From positions 2,516,689-2,580,688 of the forward strand of contig JAUPSS010000007.1 in the NCBI GenBank assembly GCA_040285825.1: a stretch of DNA of 64,000 nt, given 5' to 3'. Below are positions 22,501-31,962 of the stretch, piece after piece; positions within the stretch are counted from its first letter, which is position 1, and every line of letters starts with the position of its first letter. A program made the translations under genes and the position numbers. The notes below the pieces were generated by a model that did no database searches, was not told the origin of the DNA, and saw nothing but the letters and a program-made list of their open reading frames with translations. Source of the stretch: Eukaryota sp. TZLM1-RC (taxonomy: Eukaryota > Metamonada: BaSk clade).

Positions 22501-23425
22501 TTAGATAAATCAGAAAAACTTTCAATCTTCTCAAAATATTGTCGCAGAGGTGACAGGGCAGTGACAAGTATTGAGCTCTTTTTGATTGCCATATCGACAT
22601 CATCAAGAAGTAGGGAGAAATATGACGTGTATTTTGAGCTATGTGACCCTAAGACGTCAGCCATCATTTTTGATTCTTCTGATTGTAATTGTGATTGGAT
22701 AAACTTCAAGTCATCAACAAGTGACACCCAATAATCAACTTCCTGTGTAAGACCAAAATTCGAAAAGTCTTCAAAAGTCTGATTAAAACCTTCCCCGTAC
22801 ACCAAGGCCACTTTTGCAGAAATAATCTTTCTCCATTGACCAACAGTTTCTTCTAGACGTTGTAGTTGACCTTGGTTAGATAGGTCTAGCTCTAGGGTTT
22901 CCATGGAAGGAATAAGTGAGGGGAGAAGGGTTTTTCCATTCACGGCGGAGAGGGCAGAGGAAGTAGAGGTAAGGAGACGATCAAAGTGAAGTTTGAGATC
23001 AGAGAGAACGACCTGTGGCCATGGAGATGAAGAATTATCAAACAGTGCAGGTTGTAGGAGAGAGGAGATTAGTGTGTTGAGGTGAGAGACGGGAGATTTG
23101 AGGGAGATGTCAAAGAAGGAGGCAGTGTTTTTGCTGCGGATGACAACAGTTCCTTTAGCAGATGGGTTGAAAAGAGGAGATGTTAAGGGGGGCTTGGTGC
23201 ATTGAAGTTCCCCAGAGGTATTTGTATAAAAAAGAAGAGAATCAGAAGGTGTAGTGGATGAGAGCAGGGCTGTTATAAGCTTCCTGGGATGAGTTGTAAC
23301 ATGTAATTTGCATACTGATTTGATGCATCTGTATAAAAGGTCGCCCAGGTGGATTCACGGAGGTTGAGTAGGTCAAGTACAGTACTACTGAGATCTGATA
23401 TGATACTTGGATCAACCTCGGTCAT
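16494..23425 (-). CDS. Axonemal outer-arm-type dynein heavy chain, N-terminal half (truncated or split gene)
   Basis: Exon 1 is 23425-23316 and exon 2 is 23283-16494, joined in phase across a 32-nt intron; 2,299 aa in total. It contains the long tail, the linker (with QVQHHMGKIFDSIAKLDF) and AAA1 with Walker A GPAGTGKT near residue 1,920, the typical TTKDLGRALG and CFDEFNR. It also has ITMNPGYAGRTELPEN and an AAA2 Walker A GPAGSGKT near residue 2,200. The AAA1 sequence is of the outer-arm beta/gamma class. Full-length heavy chains are about 4,500 aa. This one stops about 30 residues past MRDLA, before the AAA2 Walker B. AAA3-6, stalk and microtubule-binding domain are absent from the window. 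The final residues do not match dynein. The ORF is otherwise intact, arguing against an old pseudogene. Confidence 0.9.
16533..16577 (-). promoter_or_regulatory. Candidate 5' splice sites where dynein homology ends
   Basis: Two candidate donors occur on the minus strand. GGTCAA|GTAGTG has its boundary after 16575, exactly where similarity to dynein AAA2 ends, and resembles the CAA|GTATGG donor in the DUF4476-like gene. GCA|GTAAGT has its boundary after 16539 and is a perfect general eukaryotic donor. Either could join this half to a 3' half encoded elsewhere. There is no dynein coding sequence downstream in cis. Confidence 0.4.
23284..23315 (-). other. Ultra-short spliceosomal intron (32 nt) in the dynein gene
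   Basis: GTATGC...CCCAG. Removing it joins the frame starting at ATG 23425 to the long dynein frame (CA|G, phase 2), giving ...TDASNQKLITAL. Without splicing the first frame stops at a TAA about 23 nt past the intron end. Donor GTATGC matches the donor in the DHHC gene. Confidence 0.8.
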
Positions 23426-23464
23426 TGCAAATATGGTACAATGTTAAATAAGTTGACTGGATTC

Positions 23465-24225
23465 AAATTATAATGTTTATTTATTAAACTTACACACTTA
23501 ACAAAATGAACTCATAACTAATGGGACGAAATTCATTGAACCAAGATTTCCTCTACAGAATCTTTATCTTCTTGCTGTCTCGATAAAGCTTCTCTAATTC
23601 GATTGAAAAACCGAGGCAATCTATTAATTATGGCAAATTGAATTCGAAAGCACCATAAAAAGATATCAAATCTTTTCATTGTTTTGTCTTGAACCATTTT
23701 TTGGAAATCATTCAAAAAAGTTCCTGCTTCTACTGATAGTCTTCCGTTTATTGAAAATGGGAGAGCAATAAAAACAAATGGTCTATTTCTATCAGCATTA
23801 GCTTCTCAATATCTTTGTCATATTTTCTATGTTTTTCTTTGGCTTTGAATTCAAGAGCTTTTACAGGATTAAGTTTTCTTTTTTGAACCAAAATGTCATT
23901 TGCAACAATACAGGAGACAAAGTCAACAACAGCTCCAGAGTTCTCAATCCAATCACAGTATACATCACCTCTGTCATAAGAACCTAAAAAAATATTCAAT
24001 GACAGTGTTTCTTTCAGCAGAGGCTCTTTAATGCACAAGTCTTGTAGTTCGTGCCATATTGAAAACAGTGTCTCTAACAGCATCATGTAATGAAGAACGA
24101 TAAATTATCAATTCCGAACAATTCAGAACATGACACAAAATGAGCTGTGGTGAATTCGAACAAATACATTTTTCTTTTAATAATAATTGGTTAATGGGAA
24201 TATTCAAATATAATCTCATTTGTTT
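23465..24225 (-). pseudogene. Non-LTR retrotransposon group A, 3' fragment
   Basis: Minus-strand segments encode the C-terminal region: a CCHC finger (CICSNSPQL...H...NC), LHDAVRDTVFNM, the endonuclease-type region and the conserved ending EEILVQ followed by TGA at 23533. Frameshifts separate the three open pieces. It is truncated at MRLYLNIPINQ. The downstream UTR ends roughly 45-60 bp upstream of the dynein start codon, so this copy now abuts the dynein promoter. Confidence 0.8.
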
Positions 24226-24819
24226 TTACAAACGTGATAGATTCAAGCTAATTACAAAAAGACATCATCCTAACTAAACTTGGATAGTTTAATAAATGAC
24301 ATAATATATTCCATACTTCTCTTGTGTCTAGACCTCCTATTTGACTAAACATTCAATAATTTGAATTCATTTGGACATGCATTGATGTGAAATAACAATA
24401 TCGAGAACATGGCATTCGAATTTTAAGTGCTTTGTTCCAACTTGTTATCACATGTTTCAACACTGTTGTTGTCCACTGCTGAGGCTTTTGCCTCGGAATT
24501 GAAAAGACAATTATTTTGGAAAATGAAAAATACTTGAGAATTGGGGAAAAAAATCTTGAAATAGTTCATGCATTCAAACAAAAGTCCGCTCCAGCTCACC
24601 GAGTGAACTGAACACAATCTCTCATTTCCCAAAAAAATTCACTCTCATCACTCCCTCCTAAAGTTATTCTACATGATGATCAAGATTTCAATTCAATCCA
24701 TATCAATTGTTAGTCGTCAAATGGTGGAAATGATCCTTCATACATTAAAGAATGAGCGTAATTAGGTGCGACAAATGATAAATTTGGCTTTGGTTAGCAA
24801 GTATTATCATGACAGCTTT

Positions 24820-25744
24820 GATTGATTAAGCGAACATTTTCAGGATTTCTATTCATTATATTTACAACAATTGTACTTATTCTGCTCAAATTACCGCACA
24901 TAAAATTTTTACCATTAATGTCAATGGCCAGCAATGGCAGTATAGATTCCCTCAGTAATACGCACTGTCAGGTCGTCACAATACCAACATGTAAAACCAC
25001 TAATGGAAACAATATTAGTTCAACCTGGAACTTCGGTGATTTTGTTACTGAATGGAACATCATCATGAAGAAGCCCTTTGTTGAACCGCCAAACATTACC
25101 ATTAAGGTCAATAACAAATAAACAATCCCCATCAAAGAATAAAAACCCTGGAATGGTTGGCTGGGAGGGAAATACTTGCTAACATCTATCTTTGTGGTTT
25201 TAGAAGAGTATCAATGCAAGAACCATCTGGGTGATAATTTTCACAGTCTGTGATGACAAATAGAAATCACCATTTTCATTAATTGCTACCACAGAATAAC
25301 AGCATACAGAAATAAAAACATTTGTATTGAACCCCTCAATTAATTCAAGATTATTTACACAATCTGGTGCTATTTCCTCATTAATAACTGGACCTTCATG
25401 GCTCAAAACACATGACGAATGTTCACCACCATAAACATCCTAAATATCATATGGAATGTCTATCTCCTTCAGCGTAATTGATAACTCTTCTTCTCACATA
25501 TTTACACCAAAACAATCACAACCTCACCATACAACTTACCATCAGAGTAGAGGGCAAAGGAGTGAAGATGGCCCGCTGAAAGAACAATATTAGTTAATGG
25601 TAACCTGACTGGTGATTTGTTAATCCAAACTTGACAACCAAGAACTTGCCAGTCAGCACTATAACCCCAACCATAAACCTCACCAGAATAGGAGAGAAGA
25701 AGGTTATGGTGATTACCAACAGAAATGGACTGAACCCCAACCAT
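24820..25744 (-). pseudogene. RCC1-repeat protein pseudogene
   Basis: The minus strand shows several RCC1-type blades: ISVGNHHNLLLSYSGEVYGWG and LSAGHLHSFALYSDGKLYG within 25502-25744, VFISVCCYSVVAINENGDF within 25200-25406, and a further blade (LFVIDLNGNVWRF) near 25100. Stops and frameshifts separate them. RCC1-like propellers serve as Ran exchange factors or scaffolds, but this fragment has too few blades for a working propeller and the frame is broken. Confidence 0.7.
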
Positions 25745-25791
25745 TTTGTCTGATTGTGAAATTATGCTGATTCTTGGTTATTTGAAGAAAA

Positions 25792-26056
25792 TAATATTTA
25801 TTTATTTATTATTACTTATTTATTATTTATTATTTATTATTTATTATTTATTATTCATTATTTATTATTTATTATTTATTTTTTCTTTATTATTCATTAT
25901 TCATTATTCATTATTTATTATTTATTATTATTTATTATTTATTATTATTTATTATTTATTATTTATTATTCATTATTTATTATTATTTATTATTCATTAT
26001 TTATTATTATTATTATTATTATTTATTATTATTATTATTATTTATTTATTTATTTG
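25792..26056 (+). repeat. TTATT/ATT microsatellite
   Basis: About 265 bp of imperfect TTATTTA and ATT units. The 103-codon ORF across it is only Tyr/Leu/Ile low complexity and not a gene. Confidence 0.95.
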
Positions 26057-26232
26057 AAGGTGATTCTTCCAGAATTTGAGGAGCCACGTTCTTTTTTTTT
26101 CCTTTTCTTTTTTAGAACACTCATCAAGCCCAATTATATTAGGTTCAAAGTCAAACACTAGAAAAATGGCGGAAGGGCTTGTACAGAGGTGATTGTGATG
26201 GTCTAGGCTGCTGTGTGTTAGAATTCATACAG

Positions 26233-26351
26233 TGTAATGTAACAGTAGTGTAATTTATTACGAAGAGGAATTGTATTCTCTCTTCTTAAACTAATAGGCG
26301 GAATACTCATAAACTATATAATTAAACTATGAATACTATTCAAGACTAACA
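26233..26351 (-). repeat. Solo-LTR-like copy of the Ty3/gypsy LTR
   Basis: 119 bp similar throughout to 7059-7175 with small indels. With TG/CA ends there is no target duplication. With ends moved out to GTTAG...TATG (26226-26350), an AATT duplication flanks it at 26222-26225 and 26351-26354. No internal element sequence is present, consistent with LTR-LTR recombination. Confidence 0.65.
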
Positions 26352-26597
26352 ATTGTGTCTCATCCTGCTTGAACTGTCATATTTAAGTAAACAATAGTGG
26401 CTCAATAAATGCATTTCTTCTTGAAACTCTGCCGCATATGCAGATACAATGATGTTTCCAATAAATGTAGAATGGTAAATCACATAAATGACAACAACCT
26501 TGGATGTGTGCTTAAATCATTAATTTTTAATAATCAACTGATGTTGAACTATTTGATTGATCAGTATTGTTGTCTATATCTAAAATTTATTATTTAA

Positions 26598-26640
26598 ACG
26601 CAAACAAACTAAACAAACTAAACAAACTAAACAAACAAAA
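26598..26640 (+). repeat. Short AAACAAACT tandem repeat
   Basis: About four to five copies of AAACAAACT, ending at the tail of a non-LTR remnant. It may derive from the element's 3' end. Confidence 0.7.
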
Positions 26641-26644
26641 AACT

Positions 26645-26810
26645 AGAACTCAATACCCTCAATAAACGTATAGACATCATCAAATCTCAACCGATTTTCG
26701 TATTCTATTCCTAATTGTAACAGGGCTTTGGATAGCATTTCGGGAATTGCTTTAAGTATAATGAAAACAAGTCTAGTGATAATGGAAAATCATTTTCCCA
26801 TTATCACGAA
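26645..26810 (-). pseudogene. Non-LTR retrotransposon tail (group B)
   Basis: The minus strand reads ...AIPEMLSKALLQLGIEYEN...FIEGIEF-stop. It closely matches the ending of the copy at 54.2-54.35 kb (AIPEMLTKSLLQLGLEYEN...IEDIEF). Only the last 50 or so codons remain. Confidence 0.7.
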
Positions 26811-27052
26811 TTTTTTGCCAAACTTTCCAATCAAAGCTATTTCTTGAAATGGAATCAAGCACAATTGGGCAATATGTGGTTTGATGTAGCCGTAACTGTT
26901 AATCTTTTGTTATGTGCAAAAAATTCAAAAATTTAATTTGAAAACAATGTTCTTCAAGTGTGACGATGAAACAACCTTGTTCAATGGGCCAAACATAATT
27001 AAAATACAAAACTGCTGATTGTGGTTTATTGACAACTGCACAGCTTAACAAC

Positions 27053-27670
27053 TTACTTTCTATAACGACGGAATTGAATTAAGTTGTTTCTCTTCCAGAA
27101 AGCACGACGAGATGGATAAGCCTTGCGGAACAAGTGTCCCTTTCCATGGAGTCCACGATGTTTGCGACCAGCAGAGGTAAGACCACGGAGTTCTCTGTGC
27201 TTCATAGTGGAATTGACAATCCAGTTGATGCGAGGATCACGGCGAATTGCGTTGTGATTGGGATCAACAAGGATTACTTCATAATACTTATAGGTACCGT
27301 CTTGACAGACCCAGTAGGAGTTAAGGACACGGAGATTTCCGCAGGCACGACCAACCTTCTCCTCAGCCATGGATCGGGTGTTTCTTTGGTTTTTGAGATA
27401 TTTGACACCTTGTCTGACTGGTTTTCCGTGAACAATACCGTTGTGAACTGGACGTTTGCGGGAACCACGACGGACACGAACACGATAAGCAACATATCCT
27501 TGCTTAGCCTTGAATCCAAGTCGTCTGGCCTTTTCGGGACGAGTGGGGCGTTGGAGACGATGGATTCCGGGGAGTTGTCTGTATTCCCATGCGCGAATTC
27601 TCTGTAAATAGCGGAGGACTTCTGATTGCTTGCGCTTGTAAAGCTCTTCAAGATATTTATAAGCACCCAT
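27053..27670 (-). CDS. RPL15: 60S ribosomal protein L15 (eL15)
   Basis: 205 aa from ATG at 27670 ([20 protein letters not shown]), stop TAA. The whole protein matches the eL15 family in length (about 204 aa) and sequence: [37 protein letters not shown], the [19 protein letters not shown] core, and the Arg/Lys-rich end [15 protein letters not shown]. It is a structural protein of the large ribosomal subunit. The frame is open upstream, but family alignment sets the start at MGAYKYL. A GTATGT...TTCAAG segment (31 nt) directly before the start could be a 5' UTR intron, not provable here. The next gene upstream is divergent, 86 bp between start codons. Confidence 0.98.
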   Translation of the reverse strand: MGAYKYLEELYKRKQSEVLRYLQRIRAWEYRQLPGIHRLQRPTRPEKARRLGFKAKQGYVAYRVRVRRGSRKRPVHNGIVHGKPVRQGVKYLKNQRNTRSMAEEKVGRACGNLRVLNSYWVCQDGTYKYYEVILVDPNHNAIRRDPRINWIVNSTMKHRELRGLTSAGRKHRGLHGKGHLFRKAYPSRRAFWKRNNLIQFRRYRK

Positions 27671-27756
27671 GTTCTTGAATAAGAAGGTTGAGGCCACCAC
27701 ATACTGAGGAGAAAAGAAGGAATTTTTGCCCTTCTTTGAGATTTTCATCTCAGATA
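27671..27756. promoter_or_regulatory. Compact bidirectional promoter between RPL15 and a membrane protein gene
   Basis: Only 86 bp separate the two divergent start codons, so both core promoters and 5' UTRs must lie here. No TATA-like motif stands out. Pyrimidine-rich runs lie next to the RPL15 side. Confidence 0.5.
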
Positions 27757-28239
27757 ATGTCCAAGTTTCAAGGCTTTAGAGTATCTCTATGTATACTAGC
27801 TAGCTTGTTGAGTCTTATACCACCACTTCTCATTCCTCAATTGGTCATTACACAGGATCACTTTTTGGTCTTAATGTCACTAAAAGTTGCTGCATTCTTT
27901 CCGATCCTGCTGAACTTCATCACGTTTTTAAGATCTAAGGTTCCAACAATTTTTAGTTATTACTCTCCTCTTATATCATTTGTTCCTTCTCTCACGATGA
28001 CAATTTACCTGTTGGTCGGATTTGACACAGATACTTTGTTAAATTCCAATGTTTCAAAGTACTTGTTACACCATCTGTTGTTCACTTTCTCTCTTTCGCT
28101 AACATCACTATTTGAAACTACATTAGTTTCGTCCTTCCTTTTGAAGTCATTGAAGAGAACCGGTCCTTGGCATTTCTTTTTATCTCTTTCAATATGTTTC
28201 TTGGTCACTTCTGCGTTTTATTTCATACGGGTTGTATAA
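27757..28239 (+). CDS. Small multi-pass membrane protein, unknown function
   Basis: 160 aa from ATG 27757 ([10 protein letters not shown]). The frame extends upstream, but that part overlaps the RPL15 promoter and is not hydrophobic. Five hydrophobic stretches are visible at about residues 10-30, 37-58, 70-90, 103-125 and 138-157, with few charges between, so it is very likely an integral membrane protein. I do not recognise the family. The size and layout recall small ER proteins such as PIG-F-like GPI-pathway subunits, without a supporting signature. The clean ORF, compact spacing and ATG context support a real gene. Confidence 0.6.
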   Translation: MSKFQGFRVSLCILASLLSLIPPLLIPQLVITQDHFLVLMSLKVAAFFPILLNFITFLRSKVPTIFSYYSPLISFVPSLTMTIYLLVGFDTDTLLNSNVSKYLLHHLLFTFSLSLTSLFETTLVSSFLLKSLKRTGPWHFFLSLSICFLVTSAFYFIRVV

Positions 28240-29285
28240 ATATTATTCGAAATAATGTGATTTTGTGATTAATTGTTCATTGTTATAACTAGAGAATAGA
28301 TTGTCTTATAGGAACAAACCAGCAACCTTCAATTACCTTTTACTCGATCTTTTATTCCATTACTTCTCATATTGATTTTCTTCTGTGAGTAATAATGTTT
28401 ATACTTATTATTATTTTGTTAGACTATTGTTTATTACTTTAAAGAAATTCTTATTCATTTATTTCAGCTTTTTCTTTGAGTTTTTCAATTCAAGGCTTGT
28501 TTAAACAAAGTTGTACATATACAACCTCTCTTACATTAAAGTCGATTCTAATTTTGTTTTGTTTCAAGCAATATCATATAACATCGCACTACTTCAATAA
28601 GTTATTCTTTTATTTGTGTAACATTGTTTTAAGCTTTGATAATAAAGCCACCAACACAATTAGTAGAAATATACCCATTTTCGTCTCTTAATTTTTTACA
28701 ATGTTGAAACGAAATTCACAATTAAATTGTGGTTGTTCAACAAAAAGCACTGCTTTAATTCTGATTTTTCTACAAATTGTTTTGTGAATTCATTTTGGTG
28801 TAACATGTCATTGAATTAATTGGTTGATTTTTTGTCAATTTCGATTTATTTCAATAAACTATATAGCAAACTTCAAACTCTATATCTTCATATCCTAAGT
28901 CAGCCAAAAAGAATTGATTGAAGAAACTGATTAATGGCTCAGTGTGTTCCCTTTGTTGAGACAGATAATATAAAAATGACTGCCAAAATGAGGTGTTTCT
29001 ACAGAAACAATTGGGTTGTGATATCCCTTAACTATGGTATGTTTGATTGTTTTTTAAAAAACCAATGTGAGACATGTTACAATGAGACCATCCTCAAGCA
29101 CAATGTATAGTGAATTTAGATTTTTGAACCTTGAAGAGTTGAAAAATTGTAATGATACATCAAAATTACACTACATAGTTCAATACCTATCCAAATTGTC
29201 ACAAACAAAGTACAAACCTACATGTTTATTTAGCATTAAAATGATTTAAATCACCGTATTCGGAGAAAAGAGGAAACTTTGGACC
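28240..29285. other. Intergenic, nothing recognised
   Basis: AT-rich sequence with short chance ORFs only; no protein similarity, RNA gene or repeat seen. Confidence 0.4.
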
Positions 29286-29291
29286 AACTAT

Positions 29292-29645
29292 GATTAGTGT
29301 TTGTTCCAATAACAGGGAAGACAAAAAATGGCTTCAGAGAGTTATCCTGAGCGAAATCTAGCCAGTCATAAGCACATGAAATGCGACGACGAGCATTAAT
29401 GAGACTCTAGATTAGACTGGCAATGGATAACAGTCAAATGAACATACATAAGGAGAATGGAATTGTACAAAACGATGGAGGACATCTGAGATTAGTGTGT
29501 GATCAAACAACAGGGAAGACAAATAAAGTCCTCAAGGAGTTGTCCTGAGCAAGATCTAGCCAGTCATAAGCACACATAATGCGACGACGAGCAGTAGTGA
29601 GACTCTAGATAGACTGGCAGAAGGACAAGTTACGAACATACATAT
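29292..29645 (+). repeat. Tandem duplication, unit about 155 bp, period about 198 bp
   Basis: 29292 to about 29450 and 29490-29645 are the same sequence with scattered changes. Both contain CAGGGAAGACAAA, CTAGCCAGTCATAAGCAC, GCGACGACGAGCA and GAACATACATA in the same order. There is no coding frame. It may be an old non-coding element or a local duplication. Confidence 0.85.
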
Positions 29646-29649
29646 CATG

Positions 29650-30870
29650 ATGCAAGGTGAGGGTAAGGAGAAAAATTATGTGGATATTTTATCCAAAACA
29701 AACGAAAATAACTAAAGCTCTACATCCTCATATTTTGCCTCATCAACATCGAAAAAGTGAATTATCAAAGATTCTGAAAAACGTCCAACAGATGATAAAG
29801 AACCAGAATTTTTTTACCATTCTTTTGAAGCTCGAGAAATATTCTTGCCGTTCTATCCGTGACGACATGGTCGGAATCTTCAAGGAATGCCAAAGCAGCC
29901 TTACCAAAGGGTCGAGCAAGGAGAAAACAAAGGGACATGGATTAAATTCAGCATGAGAATTTTCATTGACAGATGAAGTAGGTGTCGCGTGTTTGGCAAT
30001 TTTTTACATAAAATTTTGTTTTTCCCCAACAAGTATAGGATTATCTACATCAGAATTAATTCAATTTTCTTTTAAAGAATTACAAGTGTCAATAGACATG
30101 GAGTCTATAATCGTGAACCTTCTATTTAAGCCAGGAACAACCAAATCACGTCTTGTCAGACCCATAGAAGTTCTATTTTAACGAAAGTTCTATTTCAAAA
30201 GATGCGTAAATAGAAGATTTTTTTTACATTTACAGATTAAATGATTTGGTTAATTGTTTGGCCACATAAAAAAGGAAAACGCATATTTTACAGCCATTCA
30301 TTGTTTTTTAGAAGAAATCCATAAATACAGGGATTTTGGATAACTAACGCAGTAGCAGAACTATTACAAATGTCCCTAAAATATTACTGAAAAGCGGGAT
30401 TTTTAGTTTTGCCCAAGCCATATCTTACTTCAGAATCCAAACTTTCATACAATTTAACCAAATGGTGCTGAAGCTTTTTCAAGCAAAAACACCCACTCGG
30501 GAGTGATCGATTTGTAATTGCTGAACATTTTGAGGAAAACACTGAATCCAATTATCATTGGGCAACTTATCTAATTATGATTTTATTTGGTTCAAGTAGA
30601 CATTAGATTCACTATTGAATAGGGCAACGTCTTTAGGAAATCTCTAACAAAATTCGAAAACTATATTTTTCCACCTCCTGAAAATACTGCTTTATACAAA
30701 ATAGATGATTTTAAAAAGTCAATGCCACTTTAATCAGCAGAAATGATTTATCGACCACATCAAATTCAATTTTGTTCCCAACGTTGAATAATGAAATTGA
30801 ATTAATATCACCAGCAGTTTGGGAACAAAGGATGTTGCAAACAGTTCTTCAACAGCCCTTTTGCCACCGA
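29650..30870 (-). pseudogene. Non-LTR retrotransposon remnant (group D)
   Basis: The minus strand at 29870-30180 matches the 56.1-56.8-kb copy (MGLTRxDLVVPGLN..., DSMSID, VNENSH, FVFSL). Weaker traces of the upstream C-terminal region appear at 30390-30870. Many stops and indels show a decayed copy. Confidence 0.65.
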
Positions 30871-30879
30871 AATATATTA

Positions 30880-31075
30880 GATAAAAATGTACAACGAAAT
30901 TTCTTTATGTAACAAAAATCAAATTTACAGAAGATAGTACTTGTACCATTACTTTATATAATTACACGCTAACTTGTTCTAGTTTTTCAGTAGTTTTGAA
31001 ATTGTTAAAATTTAAAACACCGCATATACAGAAATAAATTCAACTCGAATAACACAAAAACAAGCTCCAAAAACA
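30880..31075. other. 3' flank of the DHHC gene
   Basis: AT-rich spacer, no feature recognised. Confidence 0.4.
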
Positions 31076-31877
31076 TTAGACTACATCATTACAAACTACC
31101 TCATAACTGCTGCTTCTAAATGTACTCGGAACTGGTAGAAAACATCTAGGGAATGGACCAAACATTATTTTCAAATTCTTCCTAGGGCCCAAATGCCACG
31201 GTCTGTCCCACGATTTATGCTTAAAGCCAACAGAGATGTGCTCCAGGGTAGTCATACCATTGCAGACCAGCCAATAGTGATAGCCGGCGAATGGAACAAC
31301 ACATAGAGAAAGCACAGAGGAGAGGACCAAGAAAAGACCACCAGAAAGATAGCCCCCAAATAAAAAGCCAACTTCGTCTCTGAATATGAAAATGTACAAA
31401 AAACAAGCAGCCACAGTGAGGTTTAAGAAACATTCATATGTTAAGAATAGTAAAAAATACTTTCTATTGTTCCTACCTACACAGTTGGCCAACCATATAC
31501 AATGATGGTCCATTTCCAGTATACATTATAAAGTTAGTGTAAAGAAGGGGCATACTATTGCAGACTGAGCAGTGGTGAGTTCTATGCTCTTTGGGAACAT
31601 TGCATTTACTGCAGTAATGAGACGGATCAATATTAGAGACAGGAGAGGGAGTTCCTGGAGATGTAAAGCAAGTTCGCAAGTAACTAATGACTGCAAGAGA
31701 ATAGAATAGTAGGAAAGGTATATACATTAAAAAAGCCAGTCTGGGAGAGAACACGGAAAGGCTACTAATTGTATTAATCCATACATAGAGTCCCACAATA
31801 TGTATAATTAAACAAAAAAGAATGACAAGGTAGCCTGCAAAAGTGCCGATAGTAGACTCTATTGAACGTCTCGGCAT
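31076..31877 (-). CDS. DHHC-type protein S-acyltransferase (palmitoyltransferase)
   Basis: Exon 1 is 31877-31556 and exon 2 is 31527-31076; 257 aa after removing a 28-nt intron. It has two N-terminal membrane segments (about residues 13-60), then the cysteine-rich domain CSKCNVPKEHRTHHCSVCNK|C and catalytic DHHC at about residues 113-116, and NCVGRNNRKYF. Two further membrane segments and a TTxE motif (MTTLEHI) follow. This is the classic four-TM DHHC layout. These enzymes transfer palmitate to cysteines of proteins at Golgi, endosome or plasma membranes. The intron interrupts the zinc-binding core, so splicing is required for activity. The start is shared with a divergent promoter of 85 bp. 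Confidence 0.93.
31528..31555 (-). other. Ultra-short intron (28 nt) with non-AG 3' end in the DHHC gene
   Basis: GTATGC...ACACTAAC...TTTAT. Removing exactly 28 nt restores Cys-x2-Cys-Asn-x-Cys-x4-DHHC spacing. The donor GTATGC and a CTAAC branch-like motif are present, but no AG occurs at any position giving the right frame. The four possible placements all lack AG; the one starting with GT ends in AT. Confidence 0.7.
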
Positions 31878-31962
31878 TTCCCAAAGAAAAACAGACGTTA
31901 TTCAAGAAGCAAATGAAAACCACAGATTATGCCCAATTAATATTTGCTACATTAGCCAATGA
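31878..31962. promoter_or_regulatory. Compact bidirectional promoter between the DHHC and VPS9 genes
   Basis: 85 bp lie between divergent start codons, matching the spacing of the RPL15 pair. An alternative ATG at 31913 in a different frame lies inside it. No clear core motif was identified. Confidence 0.45.

Noticed and set aside
25746-26057. 103-codon ORF rich in Tyr/Leu/Ile
   Set aside because: It is translation of an ATT/TTATT microsatellite.
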